NCBI GenBank assembly: GCA_024694365.1
Contig: JAILJX010000004.1
Location: 1-64,000, forward strand
Source of the DNA: Kiritimatiellia bacterium
GTDB lineage: Bacteria > Verrucomicrobiota > Kiritimatiellia > RFP12 > UBA1067
Length of the DNA stretch: 64,000 nucleotides
Reading direction: 5' to 3'
The translations under genes were made by a program, and so were the position numbers. A model generated the notes under the pieces. It did no database searches, was not told where the DNA came from, and saw only the letters and a program-made list of their open reading frames with translations. This document shows positions 1 through 7,275 of this stretch, in pieces (positions within the stretch are counted from its first letter, which is position 1; the number at the start of each line of letters is the position of its first letter).

Positions 1-963
1 CGGGGCGGGGCGATCCGCGAGCGGCTGGCGGCGGCGGCGACCGCGGCGCGCCGCGGCGCATACGTCGAGAGAGTGTTCATCCGCGCGCTCGTGGAGATAT
101 CGAGCGTATGCAAGAACGACTGCCTCTACTGCGGACTTCGCGCGTCGAACGCCTCGGCGCAGAGGTACAGGCTGAAGCCGGACGAAATAGCGGCCTGCGC
201 AGAGGAGGGATACGCCCTGGGCTTCCGGACGGTCGTTCTGCAGGGCGGGGAGGACCCCTTCTTCACCGACGCCATCGTCGAAGGCGTCATACGCGACATA
301 AAGAGCGCACATCCGGACATGGCCGTCACGCTGTCGCTTGGCGAGCGCGGACGGGACAGCTTCGCGAGGCTGAGGGAGGCCGGCGCCGACAGATACCTCC
401 TGAGGCACGAAACGGCGGACGCCGTCCACTACTCCCGCCTGCATCCGCCGTCGATGAGCTTCGCGAACAGGATGAAGTGCCTTGCGGACCTGAAGGAGCT
501 CGGCTACCAGACCGGCTGCGGCTTCATGGTTGGCAGCCCCCGGCAGACGCCCGGGACGATCGCCGAAGACATCGCCTTCATAGCGTCGTTCAGGCCGGAG
601 ATGTGCGGGATAGGGCCTTTCATCCCGCACCATGCGACGCCCTTCGCGAAAGAAAAGGCGGGGACGGTCGAGGCGACGTGCCTTCTTCTGAGCATCGTGA
701 GGCTTCTGCATCCGCACGTGCTGCTGCCCTCGACCACGGCGCTGGGGACGATAGATCCCGAGGGGCGGGAAAAAGGCATACGTGCGGGCGCGAACGTGGT
801 CATGCCCAACATCTCGCCTGCCGCGGCGAGAGGAAAGTACGAGATCTACGACAACAAGCTCTGCAGCGGGGCGGAGTCTGCGCAGATGCTAGACGAGCTC
901 AGGCGCCGCGTCGCGGCGGCCGGCTGCAGCATCGCCGTGGACCGCGGCGACTTCCGTCCGTGA
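1..963 (+). CDS. hydE: [FeFe]-hydrogenase maturation radical SAM protein HydE, 5' end outside window
   Basis: HydE is a radical SAM enzyme that helps build the diiron subcluster of the [FeFe]-hydrogenase H-cluster, together with HydF and HydG. The frame is open from base 1. A GTG at 73 could start it, but the codons before it still read like the HydE lead-in to the cluster loop, so the gene very probably begins left of the window. Seen: CKNDCLYCGLR (CxxxCxxC cluster motif, coding near 109-140), LQGGEDP, RHETAD, GFMVGSP and GIGPFIPH, all in HydE order. No hydF, hydG or hydrogenase is visible. The last 75 bases overlap the 3' end of the convergent RND gene. BioB, ThiH or MqnC are less likely because of the CGLR and GPFIPH signatures. 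Confidence 0.88.
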   Translation, partial: RGGAIRERLAAAATAARRGAYVERVFIRALVEISSVCKNDCLYCGLRASNASAQRYRLKPDEIAACAEEGYALGFRTVVLQGGEDPFFTDAIVEGVIRDIKSAHPDMAVTLSLGERGRDSFARLREAGADRYLLRHETADAVHYSRLHPPSMSFANRMKCLADLKELGYQTGCGFMVGSPRQTPGTIAEDIAFIASFRPEMCGIGPFIPHHATPFAKEKAGTVEATCLLLSIVRLLHPHVLLPSTTALGTIDPEGREKGIRAGANVVMPNISPAAARGKYEIYDNKLCSGAESAQMLDELRRRVAAAGCSIAVDRGDFRP

Positions 964-3900
964 GCGGCGGGCGAAAAGCGCCGAATAGAGCGCAGGGATG
1001 AAGTAGAGCGACACGAGCGACGAGAGGAGTATGCCGCCCACCGACCCTATGCCGATCGACTGGCGGAGCTCCGAGCCGAGCCCCCCGCCGAGAGCCATAG
1101 GCAGCATGCCGAAAAGAGCGGCGGCGCAGCTCATGAGGATGGGGCGGAACTTCGACCTGGTCGCCGCCGCGATGGCGTCGCGCCCCGCGAGCCCGCCGGC
1201 CTCCGCCTCGCCTATGCCGTCGACGAGCAGGATGGCCGCGTTCACCACGACGCCGACGAGCATGATGCCGGCGAGGAGTCCGAAGACGGAGAACTGCGTG
1301 CCGGCGATCCTCACGGCGGCGAACATCCCGAGGTAGGAGAAGGGAACGGTGAAGAGGATGACGAACGGCTTGGTCCAGCTCTCCATGATGGCGCAGAGGA
1401 GGAGGTAGGTGAGGATCACCGCGACCGCGCCGACAAGGCCGAACTCCTTGAACACCTCGTCCATGTACTCGGCTATGCCGCCGATCTTCACCTCGCATCC
1501 CGGAGGCAGCCTCCGGCCGATGGTGCCGAGGCCCTCCTCGAGAGTCGCGCCGAGGCCGTACCCGTGCGCGTTGTTGGCGTAGACGATGGCGTCGCGGCGC
1601 TTCTCGCGGCGGACGATCTGCACGGGCTGAAGGCTCTCCTTCGCGTCGGCCACGGCGCCGAGGGTGAACGGACGCCCCTCCGCGCCGGGGAAATTCAGCG
1701 CGTCTATCTGCCCGGCGCCGTCCTTCTGCGCAAAGCGCACCCTCACGTCGTAGCAGCGTCCGCCGGCGGTGAACGTCGCAGGAGTGAGGCCGGCGAACGA
1801 GGCGCGCAGAGTCATGCCAAGGGCGTCCGGCTTGACGCCGAGGTCGTTCAGCACGGCGCGGCGGGGATGTATCCTGATCTCCGGCCGGCCCGCCCTGACG
1901 CTCGTCGCGACGTCCTTGGCGCAGGGCGAGCGCTCGAGATCCTTGCCCGAGGCGAGGGCTACCGCGCCCACCTCGTCGAGAGAGTCGCCGAGAATGTGGA
2001 ATTCTGCGCTCTGCGAAGCGCCGCCGACGATAAGCGGCACGAGGGCGGTCGCGATGAGGTCCGGCTCCTTGGCGAGCTCCGCGCGGACCATCGCCAGCAG
2101 TTCGTGTATCGATTCGCTGCGCTCGCCCATCTTCCTCAGGCAGAGCGTAAGCTCGGCGAGGTGGGGTCCGCGCGAGACCTGCCCCAGCACGCCCTGGGTC
2201 TTGCCGACGGCGAGGGCGCTTCTTTCGACGACCTTTTCGCCGTGCGAATCGCGCAGCGCGAGGATGCGCTCGAGTATGGCGTTGGCCCTCGCGGCGGAAT
2301 GCTCGAGGGTGGAGTCTGCCGCGAACTCGAGCTTGACGCTCATTTCGCTCTGGTCCATGACCGGGACGAAGTCCACCTGCATCCCGGGGAGGACAAGCCT
2401 GAAGGCGAGAAGCGTCGCGGCCGCGGAGATCGCGACGGCGAGCCACGGGTGGGCGATCGCCGGGCGGACGCTCGCGGCGTAGAACCTCTCCATCGCGGAG
2501 TAGGCGATGCGCCACGGGGAGAGCAGAAACCTCAGCGCGACGTTCACCCGCTCGCCCCTGCCGGCGGTAAGGCAGGCGAGGATCGGCGTAAGCGTGAAGG
2601 AGACGAGAAGCGACGAGAACGTCGCCGCCGTCACCACTATCGAGAACGGCACGAAGAACTGTCCCGGGAGGGACTTCATGAACGCGACGGGGAGGAAGAC
2701 GACGATGTTGGTGAGGGCGCTCGCGGAGACGGCGAGCGCCACGCGGCCGGTGGCCGAGGCGACGAGGGACTTCAGCGCCGCCCTGTCGGCCGCGTCCGCG
2801 CCCTCCATCGCGCCCGCCACGCTCTCGAGCACAACGATGGAATTCGCCACGAGAACGCCCACGGAAATCCCGACCGCGCTCATGGTGACGAGGTTCATCG
2901 TGTAGCCGAAGAGCGAAAACGCGATGAGCGAGACCATGATCGTGACCGGGATGGAGACGAACGCCACGAGCGTCGTGCGCCAGTCGGCGAGGAACGCGAG
3001 AAGGATGACGCCCGTGAGGAGGATCCCCTGCCATATGGAGTCCATGCCGCCCGCGACGGTCGCATGGACGTAGTCGCCGTTGTCGCGGACCCAGTCCAGC
3101 CTCATGCCTTCGGGCAGCTCTCCGCACACGTCGCCGTAGACGCGCCGGACGCGGTCCACCACGGCGGCGGCGTTGGCCTCGCCCTTCTTCGTTATCTTCA
3201 TCAGCACGGCGGGGCGGCCGGCGTAGAACGCCAGGGACTCCCTCCTCTTCGTGCCCCAGCCGAACGATGCGACGTCGCCGAGGCGCACGCGCGCGCCGCC
3301 GGGAGGGCCGAGCTCTATCCCGCCGAGGTCCGCGGGCGAGGGAGCCTGCGCGTCGAACGTCACCGAAAGCTCGCGCTCGCCGTCGGTAAGCTGGCCCGAG
3401 GGTATCTTTATGTTGCCTTTGCCGACGGCCTGGACGACATGGGCGAGCGTGAGGCCGGAGGCCGCGAGCTTATCGCGGTCCACCTCCACGAGCACGTCGC
3501 GCTTCTCGCCGCCGATCAGCTCGACGGACGCTACGCCGGAAAGCGAGGAGAACCTGTCCTTGAGCCTGTCGTCGGCCCAGTCGTAGAGATCGTCGACCGG
3601 CGCGGACCCCGTAAGCGCGATGGTGACGACGCTGAGGGCGTTCACGTCGTATTTGAGGACCTCCGGCTCCTCGGCGCCGGGGGGGAGGTCGTTTTTGACG
3701 AGCGCAACCTTCTCGCGCACGTCGGTCGCCGCCTCGTCCACGTCGCGGCCAAGGTCGAACTCCAGCATGACCTGGCAGAAGTTGTTGGCGCACGTGGAGG
3801 TGACGTGCTTGAGTCCGTCGACCTGGGCGACGGCGTCCTCTATGCGCCGCGCGACGGCGCTCTCTATCTCGTCAGGGCTGGCGCCTGGGTATACGACCGA

Positions 3901-4041
3901 CACCGAGACGTAGGGGACGTCGACCTGGGGGACGAGATCCACGCCCGTCCCCCTGTAGGCTATCGCGCCGAAGATCATCAGCGCGATGAGGCCGACGCTC
4001 ATCGCTATCGGCCGCTTCAGGCTCGCATCGGAAAGAAACAT
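889..4041 (-). CDS. RND family efflux permease (inner membrane), altered proton-relay residues
   Basis: Inner-membrane pump of a tripartite efflux system, 1050 aa, normal length for the AcrB/SwrC superfamily. It starts with the usual first helix (LKRPIAMSV) followed by GVDLVPQVDVPYVSV, then the first periplasmic domain, helices 2-6 (from about residue 335), a second periplasmic loop and helices 7-12. TM4 reads GVLVANSIVVLES where the family has LVDDAIVVxEN (or LVDN in the SwrC-like clade), so both aspartate positions are Ala399-Asn400. TM10 reads GVVVNAAILLVD, with Asn at the Lys position, as in related clades. Start ATG lies 4 bases after the membrane fusion gene stop. Its 3' end overlaps hydE by 75 bases. 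Substrate cannot be told. Confidence 0.92.
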   Translation of the reverse strand: MFLSDASLKRPIAMSVGLIALMIFGAIAYRGTGVDLVPQVDVPYVSVSVVYPGASPDEIESAVARRIEDAVAQVDGLKHVTSTCANNFCQVMLEFDLGRDVDEAATDVREKVALVKNDLPPGAEEPEVLKYDVNALSVVTIALTGSAPVDDLYDWADDRLKDRFSSLSGVASVELIGGEKRDVLVEVDRDKLAASGLTLAHVVQAVGKGNIKIPSGQLTDGERELSVTFDAQAPSPADLGGIELGPPGGARVRLGDVASFGWGTKRRESLAFYAGRPAVLMKITKKGEANAAAVVDRVRRVYGDVCGELPEGMRLDWVRDNGDYVHATVAGGMDSIWQGILLTGVILLAFLADWRTTLVAFVSIPVTIMVSLIAFSLFGYTMNLVTMSAVGISVGVLVANSIVVLESVAGAMEGADAADRAALKSLVASATGRVALAVSASALTNIVVFLPVAFMKSLPGQFFVPFSIVVTAATFSSLLVSFTLTPILACLTAGRGERVNVALRFLLSPWRIAYSAMERFYAASVRPAIAHPWLAVAISAAATLLAFRLVLPGMQVDFVPVMDQSEMSVKLEFAADSTLEHSAARANAILERILALRDSHGEKVVERSALAVGKTQGVLGQVSRGPHLAELTLCLRKMGERSESIHELLAMVRAELAKEPDLIATALVPLIVGGASQSAEFHILGDSLDEVGAVALASGKDLERSPCAKDVATSVRAGRPEIRIHPRRAVLNDLGVKPDALGMTLRASFAGLTPATFTAGGRCYDVRVRFAQKDGAGQIDALNFPGAEGRPFTLGAVADAKESLQPVQIVRREKRRDAIVYANNAHGYGLGATLEEGLGTIGRRLPPGCEVKIGGIAEYMDEVFKEFGLVGAVAVILTYLLLCAIMESWTKPFVILFTVPFSYLGMFAAVRIAGTQFSVFGLLAGIMLVGVVVNAAILLVDGIGEAEAGGLAGRDAIAAATRSKFRPILMSCAAALFGMLPMALGGGLGSELRQSIGIGSVGGILLSSLVSLYFIPALYSALFARRSRTEVAAVHGDAAAGRRDAAPELV

Positions 4042-4045
4042 GGCG

Positions 4046-5152
4046 CTACTCCCCCGCTATCCTCACGCTGTCGCCCTCGTTCACGAGGAGCATCCCTTCT
4101 GCGATCACCTTCGCGCCCTCGGGCACGCCGCGGACCTCTCTCCAGCCATCCCGGGAAAGGCCGGCCTCCACCGCGACGGCCTTGACCGCGCCGTCTTCCA
4201 CAACGAAGACCGTCTCCCTCCCGCCGCGCAGGTTGACCGCGCGCACGGGCAGCGCGGGGCCGGTGCGGTCGCCGAGGACGACCTCGGCGTCGAGAAGCAT
4301 TCCGGGAGCGAGCGAGCCGTCGATGTCTATCACGGCGCGGACTTCGAAAGTCCGCGTGGCGGGGTTCACCGACGGCGACTTGTACGAGACGGCGAGGCTG
4401 CGTCCGCACGTCTCCACGGCCGTCTTGCCGACGGCGACGCGCGCGTAGTCTTCGGCGTTCAGGTCGAAGCATATCTCATGGACGGCCGGGTTGTCGAGCG
4501 CAAAGACGGGGGTGCCGGGTCCGGCGTAGTCGCCGGCCTCCTTGAGCTTCCTCTTCACCGTCCCCGCGAACGGAGCCGTCGCCGTGGAGTCCGCCAGGTT
4601 TTTCTTCGCGATCTCGAGGGCGGTCTCAGCCTTCGTTATGCGCGCGGCGGCCGCTTCGCAGGCGGCCTCGGAGCGCGCGAGCGCGACGGACGCCTTCTCG
4701 GCGGCGTCGCGCGTCACGGCGTTCTCCTCCGAGAGCCGCTTCATGCGATCCCCGTCGAGCCTCGCCTTCTCCATCGTCGCCTTCGCCTCCTTCTCGCTCG
4801 CCTTGGCAAGCCTCAAATCGTCCTCCGCGGCCCGGACGGCGTTCTCGAGATTGACGCGATCCACCTGGAAGAGGCGGGCGCCCTTTTCGACCGTGTCGCC
4901 TTCGTCCGCGAAAAGCGCGTCGATCGTCCCCGGAACCCTCGCCGAGACGAGCGCGCTCTCCTTCGCCCTGATCGAAGCCTGCACGCTTCTCGTTTCGCGG
5001 AAGCGCCTGGCGGGATCGACCCGGACGACCTTGACGAGCGGACGCCTCTCCTCGCTTTTCTCCGGACCTTCCGCGCCATCCCGGGCGCATCCGGCGAGAA
5101 CCGCCGCGGCGATCGCCAGCGCCTCAATCCTCATCATCGCGATCTTCCTCAT
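4046..5152 (-). CDS. RND efflux periplasmic adaptor (membrane fusion lipoprotein)
   Basis: HlyD/AcrA-type adaptor joining the RND pump to the outer membrane channel, 368 aa. The N-terminus carries a lipoprotein signal ending VLAGC (Cys at residue 22), so it is probably anchored in the inner membrane by lipid. Then come the biotinyl-lipoyl half motif (ARVPGTIDALFADEGDTVEKG), a long Ala/Lys/Glu-rich alpha hairpin (about residues 100-185), the second lipoyl half (ATAPFAGTVKRKLKEAG), and beta-barrel and membrane-proximal domains. It overlaps the upstream TolC gene by 29 bases and sits 4 bases before the pump gene, consistent with one transcript. Confidence 0.93.
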   Translation of the reverse strand: MRKIAMMRIEALAIAAAVLAGCARDGAEGPEKSEERRPLVKVVRVDPARRFRETRSVQASIRAKESALVSARVPGTIDALFADEGDTVEKGARLFQVDRVNLENAVRAAEDDLRLAKASEKEAKATMEKARLDGDRMKRLSEENAVTRDAAEKASVALARSEAACEAAAARITKAETALEIAKKNLADSTATAPFAGTVKRKLKEAGDYAGPGTPVFALDNPAVHEICFDLNAEDYARVAVGKTAVETCGRSLAVSYKSPSVNPATRTFEVRAVIDIDGSLAPGMLLDAEVVLGDRTGPALPVRAVNLRGGRETVFVVEDGAVKAVAVEAGLSRDGWREVRGVPEGAKVIAEGMLLVNEGDSVRIAGE

Positions 5153-6605
5153 TTTCCTTCTCCTCCGTTTCGAACAACCCGAGCCCGACGGCCTGCCTCA
5201 GCGCTATCTCCGCGAGCGCCGCCGCGTATTCGGCGGAAACGGCCCTCACTTCGGCCTCGTCCCTGACGGCGAGCTTGTCGAGGACCCGGTCCATGGTCTC
5301 CTGTCCGTCGTCGTGCCGCCTCTCGGCGTCGGCATGGTCCAGGGCCGCGGCCTCGCGCATCTTCCTCGCCGCCTTCACGCGCGCAGCCGTCTCCTTCCAG
5401 TTGCGCCACGCGTCCGCGACGGACGTGACGACAGCCAGCATCCTGTCCTCCTGCAGCCTGAACTCCGCCTCGCTCCTCGCCCTCGCCGCGCGGTAGGCCT
5501 GAACCGACCTGAAACCCTCGAACGCGGCCCACGTGCCGGCGAGTCCGCCCGTCCAGCCTTTGACCGAGAGGGATTCAGCCGAAAAGTCGCTGGCGCCGCC
5601 ACCGAGGACGATGTCGGGGAGAAAGCCGGCGAGCGCCTCGACGACCTGCGCCTTCCTCAGGTTCACCGTCTCGTCGCCCGCATACAGGTCCTTGCGCTGC
5701 AGCAGGCCCTGCCACACGAATTCGGCGACATCGGTCCTCTCGAGCTCTTCGCGCGAGACGCTGCGGGGCGCGCCGTTGGTGTCTACGAAAACCCACGGCT
5801 CGTCGAGGACGCCGAGGATCGAGTCCCCGTCTATGGCGTATTCGGCGAGCGGCCAGAAGGTGAGGATGGACGACAGGTCGCTCCGCGCCTTGCGGCTTTC
5901 GTCGAGCGCCTCGGCGTAGCCGAGCTCGTCCCCGGCGAGCCTGGCCTCGGCGCGGGCGCGCTCCGCGGGGATGGCGTACCCCTCGGCGGCGAGGCGTCCG
6001 ATCCTGTTGGTGAGCGCCTCGCCCGTGGCGATGTTGAGCCGGCGCGTTTCGGCCATCCTGGCGGAGACGGCGGCCTTGTAGAAGCACGCGGCGACCTGCA
6101 CGTCGAGAAGCTGGCGCGCGCGGTCGCGGACGAGATCGGAAATCCTCGTGCCGTACTGCGCCTCGGCGAACATGGTCCACGCCACGGGCGCGAAGACGGG
6201 CTGCGTCACGAGAAGCGCCGTCCCGTCATAGCGTCCGTCGCCGCCGCGCACGCGCAGGTACGGGGAAAGCGTCGCGTCGCCGTGGGCCCTGAAGCGTCCG
6301 TACGCAAGCTCCGCGTTGGGGAGAAACGCCGAGAACGCGCTCGCGCGCGTCACCCTCGAGAGCTCCCTCTCCAGCTCCTGGCGGGTAAGCTTGAGGGTCC
6401 GCCTGCGCGCCAGCGCGACCGCATCCTTCAGCGAGAGCGGCCCGGGATTGGCCGCGAAATGGTCCGCCGTCTCGGCGGCGAGGCGGGACCGGAAATCCTC
6501 CGATATCCGGGCGCGGTCCTGCACGGTCGTCCCGCATCCGGCGGCGAGAACTGCGGCCGCCATTAAACACGTGTTTAACGCCTTTGCGAAAAAACGTTCA
6601 CCCAT
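5124..6605 (-). CDS. TolC-family outer membrane efflux channel lipoprotein
   Basis: Outer membrane factor of the same efflux system, 493 aa, in the range of OprM/NodT-type lipoprotein channels. Lipobox LAAGC near residue 20-24. The body shows two repeats of long amphipathic Ala/Arg/Glu-rich helices typical of the OEP fold, the second starting near residue 290. The ATG at 6605 overlaps the tetR stop by 8 bases. A later ATG (residue 15) would leave a signal peptide without a charged n-region and is less likely. The 16-bp perfect palindrome at 6563-6578 lies inside codons 10-15. Confidence 0.9.
   Translation of the reverse strand: MGERFFAKALNTCLMAAAVLAAGCGTTVQDRARISEDFRSRLAAETADHFAANPGPLSLKDAVALARRRTLKLTRQELERELSRVTRASAFSAFLPNAELAYGRFRAHGDATLSPYLRVRGGDGRYDGTALLVTQPVFAPVAWTMFAEAQYGTRISDLVRDRARQLLDVQVAACFYKAAVSARMAETRRLNIATGEALTNRIGRLAAEGYAIPAERARAEARLAGDELGYAEALDESRKARSDLSSILTFWPLAEYAIDGDSILGVLDEPWVFVDTNGAPRSVSREELERTDVAEFVWQGLLQRKDLYAGDETVNLRKAQVVEALAGFLPDIVLGGGASDFSAESLSVKGWTGGLAGTWAAFEGFRSVQAYRAARARSEAEFRLQEDRMLAVVTSVADAWRNWKETAARVKAARKMREAAALDHADAERRHDDGQETMDRVLDKLAVRDEAEVRAVSAEYAAALAEIALRQAVGLGLFETEEKENEEDRDDED
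6563..6578. promoter_or_regulatory. Perfect 16-bp palindrome, second candidate TetR operator, inside tolC
   Basis: TTAAACACGTGTTTAA is a perfect palindrome. Its six-base arms TTAAAC/GTTTAA and four-base centre match the palindrome in front of tetR at 7217-7232. It lies within the first codons of the TolC gene, 654 bp centre to centre from the first site. Inferred role: a second binding site acting as roadblock or looping partner. Confidence 0.6.
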
Positions 6606-7212
6606 GGTATTTCAGCTCCCTGAATATGGAATCGAGCACGAAATCGCCGAATCTCCTCCCCCAGCGAAGGCGCGAAACGCCGCCGGGGCGGAAAACGTCC
6701 TGCCATTTGGAGTCGACTATGGCCACGGCGGAGAGCTGCGACCATATCGACGTCATCCAGAGAAGCGCCTCCTCCTCCGTGGCGGCCGCCATCGCAAGAA
6801 GGCGCTTCAGGCAGTTGAAGACGGGCATCGCGTAGCGCTCCTTGAGATACCCGTACATCGCCGACGGGCGCGTCACCTCCTGGCGGAACGCCCACACCGG
6901 ATCCTTCCCGCCCAAAGAGCGCTCGTGCATGGCCTTGCCGAAGCCGCGCACCCACTCCGTCACGGCGCGCCTCCATCCGGGCTCGTCCTTCACTCCAAAA
7001 TCAAGGGTTGAGAGGCGCGGACCTCCCGCCTTGGCGAAGATTCTGCGGATGCATTCCCCGTAGAGCTTCTCCTTCGTCTTGAAGTGGTAGTTCACCAGGG
7101 CGACGTTGACGCCGGCCTCGCGGCATATCTCCCGCACGGTCGTGCCGTCAAGCCCCTTCTCCGCGAAAAGCGCCGTCGCGGCCGAGACGATTCTGTCCTT
7201 GGTGTCTTCCAT
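6598..7212 (-). CDS. TetR/AcrR family transcriptional regulator of the efflux operon
   Basis: 204 aa repressor-type regulator. The N-terminal helix-turn-helix matches the TetR signature (AATALFAEKGLDGTTVREI, then NVALVNYHFKTKEKLY, residues about 10-55). The C-terminal ligand domain (GKDPVWAFRQEVTRPS) resembles the CecR/YbiH group, which often controls drug pumps. It is the first gene of tetR-tolC-MFP-RND and overlaps tolC by 8 bases, so it probably represses its own operon. The start ATG at 7212 is 14 bases from the -10 side of a palindromic operator. Inducer unknown. Confidence 0.9.
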   Translation of the reverse strand: MEDTKDRIVSAATALFAEKGLDGTTVREICREAGVNVALVNYHFKTKEKLYGECIRRIFAKAGGPRLSTLDFGVKDEPGWRRAVTEWVRGFGKAMHERSLGGKDPVWAFRQEVTRPSAMYGYLKERYAMPVFNCLKRLLAMAAATEEEALLWMTSIWSQLSAVAIVDSKWQDVFRPGGVSRLRWGRRFGDFVLDSIFRELKYHG

Positions 7213-7216
7213 GTCT

Positions 7217-7232
7217 TTAAACGTTTGTTTAA
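7217..7232. promoter_or_regulatory. Palindromic operator in front of tetR
   Basis: TTAAAC-GTTT-GTTTAA: six-base inverted arms around a four-base centre. It starts 5 bases upstream of the tetR ATG and abuts the -10 element, so a bound repressor would cover the transcription start. The same arms recur at 6563-6578. Confidence 0.7.
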
Positions 7233-7240
7233 TTCTACCA
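7232..7240 (-). promoter_or_regulatory. Extended -10 promoter of the tetR efflux operon
   Basis: Reads TGG-TAGAAT on the minus strand, 19 bases before the tetR ATG, so transcription should start about 12 bases before it, within the operator. No clear -35 is seen; a GC-rich hairpin occupies that place. Confidence 0.55.
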
Positions 7241-7243
7241 TAT

Positions 7244-7272
7244 CCTCCCCCTCCCGGTCAAGGGGGGAGGGG
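7244..7272 (-). terminator. GC-rich hairpin after the GH115-like gene
   Basis: CCCCTCCC at 7248-7255 can pair with GGGAGGGG at 7265-7272 (an alternative register is 7244-7251 with 7263-7270). It lies just past the GH115-like stop. No T-tract follows, so an intrinsic terminator is uncertain. Confidence 0.3.
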
Positions 7273-7275
7273 CGG

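Noticed and set aside
1564-4185. Long plus-strand open frame of about 870 codons
   Set aside because: It is the antisense of the RND gene, rich in Arg, Gly and Val in low-complexity order, with no family motif. It arises from high GC.
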